A DNA stretch of 5,842 nucleotides from an uncultured Clostridia bacterium. GTDB lineage: Bacteria > Bacillota_A > Clostridia > Christensenellales > Aristaeellaceae. Where the stretch lies: contig CAMVBO010000126.1 of assembly GCA_947165745.1 (NCBI GenBank), positions 1 to 5,842 on the forward strand, given 5' to 3'. The position numbers and the translations under genes are program-made. The notes under the pieces were generated by a model. That model was not told where the DNA came from and did not search any database. It worked only from the letters and a program-made list of their open reading frames with translations. Of the stretch, positions 1 to 5,764 are shown piece by piece; position 1 is the first letter of the stretch, and the number at the start of each line of letters is the position of its first letter.

Positions 1-2
1 GA

Positions 3-650
3 AAGCTGCCGGATTACACCCGCGGCGAGGAGATCACCAACATGGTCACCCACATCGTGGGCGGCGCGCTGGGCATCCTGGCGCTGGTGCTCTGCCCCAT
101 CGCCGGCGTCCGCCATCACAGCGCATGGGCTGTCGTCAGCGGCGTCATCTACGGCACGTGCATGCTGACGCTGTATGCCATCTCCAGCGTCTACCACGGC
201 TTGAGCCCACGGCTGTTCGGCAAGCGGGTGATGCAGGTTCTGGACCACTGCAGCATCTTCGCGCTGATCGCTGGCACCTATACGCCCATCGCCCTGTGCA
301 AGATCCGGGCGGAGGACCCGGCCCTGGGCTGGACGATCTTCGGGGTGATCTGGGCGCTGGCGGCGGTGGGCATCACACTGAACGCCATCGACCTGAAAAA
401 GTATGATCGCTTTTCCCAGACCTGCTACCTGCTGATGGGCTGGTGCATCGTGTTCAAAATCGGCATGGTGCGGCGGTTGATCGGCGAGGCGGGTTTCTGG
501 CTGCTGCTGTCCGGCGGGCTGGCCTATACGGTCGGCGCGGCCCTCTACGCCATCGGCAGAAAGCGCCGCTACGCCCACTCCGCCTTCCATGTGTTCGTGG
601 TGATCGGAAGCCTGCTGCACTTCCTGTGCATATTGCTGTATGTGCTGTGA
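3..650 (+). CDS. Hemolysin III / PAQR family membrane protein (5' partial)
   Basis: Integral membrane protein of the hemolysin III (YqfA/YplQ) branch of the PAQR superfamily. Members have seven transmembrane helices and a likely metal site; the physiological role in bacteria is uncertain despite the name. The visible 215 residues are mostly hydrophobic helices. They carry the family signatures: THIVGG near the start, SSVYHG (His about residue 65), LDHCSIFALIAGTYTP (Asp-His about 81-82) and HSAFH in the last third (His about 192 and 196). The Ser, Asp and His residues correspond to the conserved putative zinc ligands. The first ATG in the window (42) is probably not the start. The frame is open to the left edge, and the 13 codons before it read as typical family N-terminus (LPDYTRGEEITN, then MVTH). 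The true start therefore lies outside the window. It is the only + strand gene and converges on bioY. Confidence 0.9.
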   Translation, partial: KLPDYTRGEEITNMVTHIVGGALGILALVLCPIAGVRHHSAWAVVSGVIYGTCMLTLYAISSVYHGLSPRLFGKRVMQVLDHCSIFALIAGTYTPIALCKIRAEDPALGWTIFGVIWALAAVGITLNAIDLKKYDRFSQTCYLLMGWCIVFKIGMVRRLIGEAGFWLLLSGGLAYTVGAALYAIGRKRRYAHSAFHVFVVIGSLLHFLCILLYVL

Positions 651-700
651 TGCCGCCCGCTTACGGCGTTCCGTCCACTGATCGAGCCGACGATATAGAG

Positions 701-727
701 AAGAACCGAGGCGTTGCCCCGGTTCTT
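701..727 (+). terminator. Hairpin terminator between convergent hemolysin III and bioY genes
   Basis: AAGAACCG at 701-708 pairs with CGGTTCTT at 720-727. The stem continues inward as GGC/GCC after one A-C mismatch and closes with a GTT loop. On the + strand it is followed by TGTGTTATTTGT, a loose T-rich tail, about 50 bases after the hemolysin III stop. On the - strand it starts four bases after the bioY stop and is followed by TTCTCTAT in that direction, so it could serve both genes. The intrinsic terminator role is inferred from structure and position. Confidence 0.7.
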
Positions 728-731
728 TGTG

Positions 732-1265
732 TTATTTGTATATCGCCTTTCTGATCGGCCATGCCAGCAAGGAGGCGGCCACGATCTTGATGGCGTCGCC
801 CGGCAGGAAGGGCACCACGCACATGCCCATGGACGCGGCCAGCGTGTTTTTGGTCTGTATCATAAACCAGGCCGTGCCGATGATGTAGAGCGCGGCGGTG
901 CCGATCACCATGAACAGGGGCAGCTTCCATTTGGTCTGGGCCTCTGTCTGGCCGGGCTTCACGCCAAAGCCCGTGATCCACGCGCAGGGCAGGTATCCGA
1001 TCAGATAGCCGCCGGTGACGCCGATCAGCTTCTGCAGGCCGCCGGAGAAGCCGGAGAACACCGGCACGCCCACCAGGCCGATGAGCAGATAGATGGTCAC
1101 GGCCAGCGGGCCGCGCTTTGCGCCCAGAACAGCGCCCGCCAGGTACACGGCGAAGGACGCCAGGGACAGCGGTATGGGTCCGATGGCGATGCTCAGCGGC
1201 CCGGCCACACAGATCAGCGCCGCCATCACCGCGATGATGGTCATGTCTTTGGTCTTCATATTCAT
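732..1265 (-). CDS. bioY: Biotin transporter BioY
   Basis: Substrate-binding membrane component (S component) for biotin uptake. In many bacteria it works with the energy-coupling factor ATPases and EcfT, and some BioY proteins may act alone. No ECF module is visible here. The 177 residues, a normal length, form about six hydrophobic segments. They contain the family signatures GVTGGYLIGYLPCAW (about 82-96) and PFLPGDAIKI (about 152-161), whose Asp-157 and Lys-160 lie in the conserved C-terminal BioY motif. The ATG at 1265 is chosen because AGAGGGA lies seven bases upstream; a second Met two codons later is a weaker option. The gene starts 12 bases after the birA stop, and the birA TAG overlaps the bioY ribosome binding site, so the two are almost certainly one operon. 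Expression should follow the biotin-responsive promoter upstream of birA. Confidence 0.95.
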   Translation of the reverse strand: MNMKTKDMTIIAVMAALICVAGPLSIAIGPIPLSLASFAVYLAGAVLGAKRGPLAVTIYLLIGLVGVPVFSGFSGGLQKLIGVTGGYLIGYLPCAWITGFGVKPGQTEAQTKWKLPLFMVIGTAALYIIGTAWFMIQTKNTLAASMGMCVVPFLPGDAIKIVAASLLAWPIRKAIYK

Positions 1266-1277
1266 ATTGCTTTCCCT

Positions 1278-2243
1278 CTAATTCAGTTTAAGACTGATCT
1301 CCCCGGAACCCACCCGGCTGACGCCGCTTGCCGTGCGGATCACCAGGCGGCCCGCGTCGTCAATGTCGATCGCGTGGGCCTCGTAGCGCTCGTCGCCCCG
1401 GATCACCGTCACGTCACGGCCGATCACGTTGGAGCGCGACCGGCTCTCGGCCATGAACGCCCCGGTCTCCAGCTGGCCGTAAAGAGCCTCCAGCTGGTTT
1501 GAAATCTCCGCGATCAGGCGGCTTCGGGACAAGGGATGGCCGCACTCATTCTCGATGGAAGTGGCGATGAATGCCAGCTCCGGCGGGAATTCCATCTTTG
1601 TGACGTTGATACCGATGCCCAGCACGGCATACTCCAGCCCGCCGGTCTCAAAGTCCATGCTGGCCTCGCAGAGGATGCCGCAGACCTTGCGATCGTTGAT
1701 ATACAGGTCGTTGACCCACTTGATCTTCACGTCCACGTCGGCCAGCGTTTCGATGGCCCGGGCCACCGCCACCGCTGCCATGCTGGTGATCATCACGGCT
1801 TTCTCCGCCAGCATCTGCGGGCGCAGCACATAGGTGATGTACACCCCGGAGTGCTCCGGCGAGAAGAAGGAGCGGCCCATGCGGCCCTTGCCGCCGGATT
1901 GGCTCTCTGTGATCACCAGATAGCCGTGGGGCGCGCCGCTGGCCGCCAGCGCCTTGGCCCGGTTGTTGCTGGAATCCAGCAGCGGGTGGATCTCCATCCG
2001 CGCGCCGATGGTCTGTGCCGTGAGATACTTTTCAATCTCCGGCTGGCTGATGCGATTGGGCACGCCGGTAAGCCGATAGCCCCGGTTCGTGGCCGCCTCG
2101 ATCTCATATCCCTCCTGGCGCAGCTGTTCGATGGCCTTCCAGACGGAATTGCGACTGACCCCCAGCCGCCGGGCTAGGCGCTCGCCGGAAAGCGCCGCGC
2201 TCTCGCCCATCAGGGTCCTGAGCACCTCATTCTTCGTGGACAT
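1278..2243 (-). CDS. birA: Bifunctional biotin-protein ligase and biotin operon repressor BirA
   Basis: Cytoplasmic enzyme that activates biotin with ATP and transfers it to a lysine of acetyl-CoA carboxylase and related enzymes. With its N-terminal DNA-binding domain it also represses biotin genes. The 321 residues match the full two-function architecture. A winged helix-turn-helix spans about 4-60 (GERLARRLGVSRNSVWKAI, then NRGYRL). The ligase core spans about 80-265, with the biotinyl-AMP loop GGKGRMGR (117-124), KWVNDL (175-180, the Lys expected to be catalytic), KVCGILCEA and GIGINV (209-214). A small SH3-like C-terminal domain follows (about 272-321). The ATG at 2243 has GGAGG seven bases upstream. 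The gene ends in TAG, 12 bases before bioY. A BirA-like operator overlaps its own promoter, which suggests autoregulation (inference). Confidence 0.96.
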   Translation of the reverse strand: MSTKNEVLRTLMGESAALSGERLARRLGVSRNSVWKAIEQLRQEGYEIEAATNRGYRLTGVPNRISQPEIEKYLTAQTIGARMEIHPLLDSSNNRAKALAASGAPHGYLVITESQSGGKGRMGRSFFSPEHSGVYITYVLRPQMLAEKAVMITSMAAVAVARAIETLADVDVKIKWVNDLYINDRKVCGILCEASMDFETGGLEYAVLGIGINVTKMEFPPELAFIATSIENECGHPLSRSRLIAEISNQLEALYGQLETGAFMAESRSRSNVIGRDVTVIRGDERYEAHAIDIDDAGRLVIRTASGVSRVGSGEISLKLN

Positions 2244-2246
2244 GGT

Positions 2247-2291
2247 AAAACCTCCGCATGCGTTGATGGTATCGTAGCACGCGGAGGTTTT
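2247..2291 (-). repeat. Inverted repeat overlapping the birA promoter and ribosome binding site
   Basis: An 11-base perfect inverted repeat: AAAACCTCCGC at 2247-2257 and GCGGAGGTTTT at 2281-2291, separated by 23 bases, with a few further pairs (TGC/GCA) inside. On the - strand the 3' arm is GCGGAGGTTTT. It holds the birA ribosome binding site GGAGG and ends in a short T run, while the 5' arm lies in the spacer of the birA promoter. In a transcript reading through from queH the arms can pair, giving a terminator-like hairpin that also hides the birA ribosome binding site. A transcript starting at the birA promoter lacks the 5' arm and leaves that site free. The repeat is seen directly; the function is inferred. 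Confidence 0.6.
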
Positions 2292-2299
2292 TATGTCAA
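2271..2299 (-). promoter_or_regulatory. Sigma-A-type promoter of birA-bioY
   Basis: Reading the - strand, a perfect -35 box TTGACA (2299-2294) is followed by a 17-base spacer and TACGAT as -10 (2276-2271), four of six matches to TATAAT. Transcription would start near 2264, giving a leader of about 20 bases that includes the GGAGG ribosome binding site of birA. Optimal spacing, the perfect -35 and the position just ahead of birA support the call. No transcription data were available. Confidence 0.75.
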
Positions 2300-2324
2300 C
2301 TTGTATGTGTTAAGAGGGTGACAA
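2293..2324 (-). promoter_or_regulatory. Probable BirA (biotin) operator
   Basis: The - strand reads TTGTCACCC, 14 bases, then AGTTGACAT. The known bacterial BirA site is approximately TTGTTAACC, a spacer of about 14-16 bases, then GGTTAACAA. The halves match 7 of 9 and 6 of 9 positions of that recalled pattern, and they mirror each other around TGTCA/TGACA. The right half contains the -35 TTGACA of the birA promoter, so a bound BirA dimer would block RNA polymerase. The site begins directly after the queH stop codon. The match is imperfect and judged from memory of the consensus; the adjacent birA-bioY operon strongly raises its plausibility. Confidence 0.62.
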
Positions 2325-2957
2325 TTATCGATTCTCCAGTCTCCTGTCCCTCTCCCTCTTCGAGAAGATGCACCCGCAGTAGTCCTGGCGGTACAGGCCG
2401 TAGAGGGCGGACAGCTCGCAGGAGCGCTTGTAGCCGTTCTTCTTCTTGAAGTCGCTGGGCAGCCAGCGAACGCCGAACTGCTCGCCCAGCTCCATGCCGA
2501 TGGCGTTGAGCAGCTGGGCGTCCTTCAGGGGGCTGATGGTCAGCGTGGTGGTGAACCAGTCGCTGCCCCGCTCCCTGGCCAGCTTCGCCGCCGCGCCCAG
2601 TCGCATGCGGAAACAGCGCTTGCAGCGTTCGCCGCCCTCTGGCACATCCTCCAGCCCCTTGCACATGGCCAGAAACGCATCGGCGTCCCAGTCTCCCACG
2701 ATGACGCGCAGGGCGTTTTCGTGGGGCATCGCCGCCACCAGGCGGTTCAACTCCTCCACCCGGCGGTCAAACTCCTCCCGGGGCTGGATGTTGGGATTGT
2801 AGTAAAAGATATCGATATCAAAGGCCGCCGTCAGCGCCTCCAGCACATAGCTGGAGCAGGGCGCGCAGCAGCTGTGCAGCAAAAGACGCGGCCTGGCGCC
2901 GGATTCGGCGATCCGGGCCAGCTCGCGCTCCATCAAAATCTGGTAATTCTGCTTCAT
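2325..2957 (-). CDS. queH: Epoxyqueuosine reductase QueH (DUF208)
   Basis: Catalyses the last step of queuosine synthesis, reducing epoxyqueuosine to queuosine at the wobble base of tRNAs with GUN anticodons. QueH is the non-homologous replacement for the cobalamin-dependent QueG. The 210 residues fit the family length and carry its iron-binding cysteine pattern: LHSCCAPCSSY (Cys-30, 31, 34), GGERCKRCFRMRL (Cys-112, 115), then DFKKKNGYKRSCELS with Cys-180 and LYRQDYCGCIFS with Cys-194 and 196. The family uses an iron-sulfur cluster plus a nearby iron held by these residues. The start ATG overlaps the stop of the upstream lipid kinase in an ATGA, so translation is probably coupled; AGAGG lies seven bases ahead. 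No other queuosine gene is in the window. The stop is followed at once by the probable BirA operator. Confidence 0.95.
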   Translation of the reverse strand: MKQNYQILMERELARIAESGARPRLLLHSCCAPCSSYVLEALTAAFDIDIFYYNPNIQPREEFDRRVEELNRLVAAMPHENALRVIVGDWDADAFLAMCKGLEDVPEGGERCKRCFRMRLGAAAKLARERGSDWFTTTLTISPLKDAQLLNAIGMELGEQFGVRWLPSDFKKKNGYKRSCELSALYGLYRQDYCGCIFSKRERDRRLENR

Positions 2958-3892
2958 AGCTCCGCCTCTTCCACGCCGTAGTCGAAGGGCGCGGCGTCAG
3001 CGGTTCTTGGAATGACGATGCGCACGGCGCTGTGCAGGTTTTCCATGATCACGGAGTCGGTTGCCGACTCCCGCTCGCCGTCCAGCGTCCACTCCACCGG
3101 GTTTTCGCATTCCACATGGATGTTGCCAGCGGAGAAGAAGTGGATCATGTCGTTGGGCACGTTCTGGGTGGTCAGGCCCACCAGGATGCTGCTCAGCTGG
3201 GCGGGCGTGGTGGGATTGCGCACCAGCGTCACCTCAAACTTGCCGTCGTTCAGCGCCACCATCTGGCTGTCCAGCTTCAGTATGCCGCCCACGGAAGTGG
3301 AATTCGTGACAGAGCAGAACAGAAAGTCGTCCTCCAGGGCCACGTCCCCCGCCGTGACGCGCATGTGAATGGGACGGATGGTGCTCAGATCCTTTACGCC
3401 CTCCAGGATGTATGCCACGTGGCCCAGCAGGTTCTTGGCGACCTGGGGCGTGGAATAGGAGGCCTTTGCAAAGGCCCCGCAGGTGGCGGTGTAGACGAAA
3501 TTCCGGCCGTTGAAGGCCCCGATGTCGATGGACTGGGCGCGGCCCTCCACGATGTCCCTGGCCGCCTGGATCACGTCGCCGGACAGGCCGATGGACGAAG
3601 CGTAGTCGTTGGTGGTGCCGCAGGGAATGTAGCCCAGCGGGCAGTGGACACCAGCCTTCAGCATGCCGGCGATGGTCTCGTTCAGCGTGCCATCGCCCCC
3701 GGCGCAGACGATCATGCTGTAGCTGTGATGGCCGTGCTCGGCGAGGAAATCCGTGGCTTCACCGCTCTTGCCGGTGACATAGGTTTCGCAGCGGTAGTCG
3801 TGATCGATAAAAAGCCGGAGTATCTCCGGCAAAAAGCGATTTGCCCGGCGCATGCCCGCGCGCGGGTTCAGTATCAGCAACAGCTTTTTCAT
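2954..3892 (-). CDS. YegS/DagK-family lipid kinase (diacylglycerol kinase-like)
   Basis: Soluble ATP-dependent kinase of the diacylglycerol kinase catalytic family (also YegS, BmrU, sphingosine kinase). The likely reaction is phosphorylation of diacylglycerol or a related lipid at the membrane face, recycling it to phosphatidic acid; the substrate cannot be read from sequence. The 312 residues match the usual length. The N-terminal domain starts LLLILNPRAG, has the nucleotide-binding CAGGDGTLNE (about 63-72) and the PCGTTNDYA loop (about 90-98). The C-terminal beta-rich domain carries LNDGKFEVTLV (about 214-224) and WTLDGE (268-273), both typical of the family. The start ATG overlaps the metallophosphoesterase stop in an ATGA with AGGTGA just upstream, and its own stop overlaps the queH start the same way. 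It thus sits in the middle of a coupled operon. Confidence 0.92.
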   Translation of the reverse strand: MKKLLLILNPRAGMRRANRFLPEILRLFIDHDYRCETYVTGKSGEATDFLAEHGHHSYSMIVCAGGDGTLNETIAGMLKAGVHCPLGYIPCGTTNDYASSIGLSGDVIQAARDIVEGRAQSIDIGAFNGRNFVYTATCGAFAKASYSTPQVAKNLLGHVAYILEGVKDLSTIRPIHMRVTAGDVALEDDFLFCSVTNSTSVGGILKLDSQMVALNDGKFEVTLVRNPTTPAQLSSILVGLTTQNVPNDMIHFFSAGNIHVECENPVEWTLDGERESATDSVIMENLHSAVRIVIPRTADAAPFDYGVEEAEL

Positions 3893-4602
3893 GCTTCACC
3901 TGTCGTTGTGTTATTTATAGCGGGATAGAGCGCGTAGAGCTTGAAATCCAGCCCGTCGCAGGACACCTGAGGGTAGCGCACGCTGCCCCGAAGGCCTCGC
4001 ACCGCGCCATAGATGGCCGGGCTGTGCAGATGGCCGTACACGCAGTCGGTGACGCCATAGGCCTCGAGGATGTCGGAAAAGCCCGGCTCCTCCTCAGTCA
4101 GCGGCGGATAGTGCAGCATGCAGGTGATGGGGGCCTCCTCCGACAGCCTGCGGGCGTGCTTCAGCGACATCTCCAGCCGCATGCGCTCCCGCTCGTAGAT
4201 CTTCCGGTCCTCGTCGGACTGCTCCAGCCCCGGCAGCGTCCAGCCCCGGCTTCCGGCGTACAAGCGGCCGTTCAACAGCATGGCGTCGTTTTGCAGCGCG
4301 TACATGCCCTCTGGCAGTGCGCGCCGCACCCGGCCGATGGAGCTCCACCAATAATCGTGGTTGCCCCTCAGCAGCAGCTTCGTCCCCGGCAGCGCGCCGA
4401 TGCTTTCCAGATCCTCCAGCGCCTCTTCCAGCCGCATGGCCCAGGAGAGGTCCCCCGGCAGCAGCACCAGGTCCTCCGTTTTCACCCGGCTGACCCAATC
4501 GGCGCTGATACGCTGGAAGTGATCCTTCCAATGCTCGCCGAACACGTCCATGGGCTTTTGCCGCGCGGGCAGGTGCAAGTCCGCAATCGCGTAGACCGCC
4601 AA
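3889..4602 (-). CDS. Calcineurin-like metallophosphoesterase
   Basis: Predicted cytoplasmic phosphoesterase with a two-metal centre; substrate unknown. The classic motifs are in order (counting from the TTG start): DLH at 8-10 for DxH, PGD at 49-51, GNHD at 80-83, HYPP with His-164, and GHLH at 190-193. The family name is certain but does not reveal whether the substrate is a nucleotide, nucleic acid or protein. I place the start at TTG (4602), one base after the upstream TAG, because the conserved family N-terminus (AVYAIADLHLP) begins there and a GAGGA ribosome binding site lies eight bases ahead. That gives 237 residues. The longer reading from ATG at 4683 would add 27 residues rich in Lys, Arg and Thr (KKTRKTRKTRK), merely the out-of-frame reading of the upstream acidic repeat. 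The stop overlaps the lipid kinase start (ATGA). Confidence 0.9.
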   Translation of the reverse strand: MAVYAIADLHLPARQKPMDVFGEHWKDHFQRISADWVSRVKTEDLVLLPGDLSWAMRLEEALEDLESIGALPGTKLLLRGNHDYWWSSIGRVRRALPEGMYALQNDAMLLNGRLYAGSRGWTLPGLEQSDEDRKIYERERMRLEMSLKHARRLSEEAPITCMLHYPPLTEEEPGFSDILEAYGVTDCVYGHLHSPAIYGAVRGLRGSVRYPQVSCDGLDFKLYALYPAINNTTTGEA

Positions 4603-4603
4603 G

Positions 4604-5011
4604 CTATTCTTCCTCGTCTTCCTTGTCTTCCTTGTCTTCTTCCAAATCGTCCTCGTCGTCATCATCGCCGAAGTCGGCGTCATCGGAGAAGTCTTCGTCG
4701 TCCAGGCCGCCGCCGATATCCAGTTCGATCTCGTCCATGGTGGACACGGAGTCGATTTCGATGCTGGCCGGTTCGCGCTGGATCTCCTCGTCGCTGTCCA
4801 TATCGTCCCGGCGCGCCTGTTCCTTCAGGCACTGGGCGCACAGCTCATGGCCGGGCACCACGGGGTTTTCCCCGCATTCCGAGCAGAGCTCCACCATCTC
4901 AAACTGCTCGCTCTCACCCCGGACCTCCCGGCGGCAGACGGAGCACATGGTGTCGGTGTCGTTCATGTAATTCAGCTCACAGCGCGGGCATTTTACAAGC
5001 GGCATTTTCAT
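4604..5011 (-). CDS. Acidic double zinc-ribbon protein of unknown function
   Basis: I do not recognise a characterised protein. The 135 residues have two parts. Residues 1-65 hold eight cysteines in two identical modules, CPRC...CSVC (8, 11, 23, 26) and CSEC...CAQC (43, 46, 58, 61), each CX2C-X11-CX2C, as expected for two small zinc ribbons. Residues 68-135 are very acidic (Asp/Glu runs such as DFGDDDDEDDLEED), predicted disordered, ending in three nine-base repeats that encode DKE, DKE, DEE. No signal peptide or membrane segment is present, so it is probably cytoplasmic. Similar short CPRCELNY-type proteins occur in Clostridia from memory, without assigned function. ATG at 5011 or 5005 could be the start: GGGGGCGG fits the second slightly better by spacing. 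It is the first gene of the unit that continues through the metallophosphoesterase. A nucleic-acid or protein-binding role is only a guess. Confidence 0.82.
   Translation of the reverse strand: MKMPLVKCPRCELNYMNDTDTMCSVCRREVRGESEQFEMVELCSECGENPVVPGHELCAQCLKEQARRDDMDSDEEIQREPASIEIDSVSTMDEIELDIGGGLDDEDFSDDADFGDDDDEDDLEEDKEDKEDEEE
4610..4636 (-). repeat. Three tandem 9-base repeats in the acidic tail
   Basis: On the - strand, GACAAGGAA, GACAAGGAA and GACGAGGAA lie head to tail, encoding Asp-Lys-Glu twice and Asp-Glu-Glu once, just before the stop of the zinc-ribbon protein. The last copy also supplies the GAGGA ribosome binding site of the metallophosphoesterase. Gain or loss of a unit would keep the frame. 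Confidence 0.85.
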
Positions 5012-5089
5012 TCCGCCCCCAAAGTCATACGGCCGGCAAGCGCCATTTGCGCGGGCATTTCACCCATGCCGACACGATCACATGAAGAT

Positions 5090-5117
5090 ATTATACACAA
5101 ATTGCCCGAAAGCACAA
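5090..5117 (-). promoter_or_regulatory. Promoter for the zinc-ribbon / phosphoesterase / lipid kinase / queH unit
   Basis: Reading the - strand, TTGTGC (5117-5112, three of six matches to the -35) is followed by 16 bases and a perfect TATAAT (5095-5090). A start near 5083 would leave a leader of about 70 bases before the first gene. The leader has short self-complementary stretches (GGCAT/ATGCC, GCGC/GCGC) but nothing I recognise as a riboswitch. The -10 is strong and lies in the only AT-rich stretch of this gap; the -35 is weak. Confidence 0.6.
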
Positions 5118-5155
5118 GCCCTATTTTGGGTTTTCGCCCATCTTTTGCATGGGTT

Positions 5156-5725
5156 TTAGCGCATTTTGGAATACCAGTGGGCAAAAACCCCGATATCCCG
5201 CCGATAGACCTCCTTGAGAGAGGGATTGTAGATCACCGAGGCGGGATGGTACATGGGAAACAGCAGCCGGTCTTCCCAGTCGAGAAACTGGCCGTGCACG
5301 TCGCCGATCACCCGGCCCCGGTCCGTCAGCGCCTTCAGCGGCACGTTGCCCAGCGTGATGACGCACTTCGGGTTTACCAGGCTTATTTCCCTTTTCAGCC
5401 AGGGCAGGAACAGCTTGATTTCCTCCTGTGTGGGCGGGCGGTTCACCGTTCGCCCCGCGGCGGAGCGTTTTGTGGGCCGGAACTTCACGGTGTTGGTGAC
5501 GTAGAGCGCGGAGCGGTCCATGCCGGCGCCCTCCAGGAAGGCGTCCAGGTTCTTTCCGGCCTTGCCCACGAAGGGCCGCCCCTGCAGCGATTCCTGTTCG
5601 CCGGGGGCCTCGCCGATCATCATCACCGTCGCACCCGGGTCGCCCTCTCCGAACACCAGCACCTTCTTTTCGCCCGCGTACAGATCGTCGATGAACGCGG
5701 TCATGTCCGCCCGCAGCTTGTCCAT
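5156..5725 (-). CDS. Uracil-DNA glycosylase, family 4-like, without iron-sulfur cysteines
   Basis: Base-excision repair enzyme predicted to remove uracil from DNA. Family 4 signatures are clear: VFGEGDP (about 24-30), the active-site loop GEAPGEQE (38-45), GRPFVGKAGKNLDAFL (49-64), TNTVKFRP (77-84), ITLGN (123-127), and YHPAS (159-163) with the conserved His. Classic family 4 enzymes hold a 4Fe-4S cluster through four cysteines, two near the N-terminus, one in KCRP and one before the PWL segment. Here the KCRP position is KFRP, the later one is LFLPWL, and the N-terminus has none; the only cysteine is 121. This matches a cysteine-free subgroup I recall from Clostridia. The start is uncertain: ATG at 5725 (189 residues) begins inside sequence that resembles a phosphohexomutase, and ATG at 5704 (MTAFIDD, 182 residues) may be the native start. 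The frame is open upstream to a TAG at 5767-5765. Confidence 0.88.
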   Translation of the reverse strand: MDKLRADMTAFIDDLYAGEKKVLVFGEGDPGATVMMIGEAPGEQESLQGRPFVGKAGKNLDAFLEGAGMDRSALYVTNTVKFRPTKRSAAGRTVNRPPTQEEIKLFLPWLKREISLVNPKCVITLGNVPLKALTDRGRVIGDVHGQFLDWEDRLLFPMYHPASVIYNPSLKEVYRRDIGVFAHWYSKMR

Positions 5726-5764
5726 GAGACCCCGGATCCGGTCCGCGCCGTCGCGGCCTTCCCT

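Noticed and set aside
714..1502. A 262-codon open frame on the + strand
   Set aside because: It is antisense to bioY and the end of birA, with low-information Gly/His/Asp/Gln-rich translation and no homology signal; a shadow frame.
3841..5085. A 414-codon open frame on the + strand
   Set aside because: It lies antisense to the metallophosphoesterase and zinc-ribbon genes, both with clear family motifs; its product is rich in Arg, Pro, His and Gln with no recognisable motif, as expected of a shadow frame in GC-rich DNA.
5012..5089. Riboswitch in the leader of the zinc-ribbon gene
   Set aside because: Only short, weak self-complementary stretches were found and no known riboswitch core motif could be recognised.
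5137..5157. Hairpin CCCAT/ATGGG with a TTTT tail on the + strand as a terminator
   Set aside because: The T run follows the hairpin only on the + strand, where no gene precedes it. On the - strand, where the glycosylase ends, there is no T tract and the stem is only five pairs.
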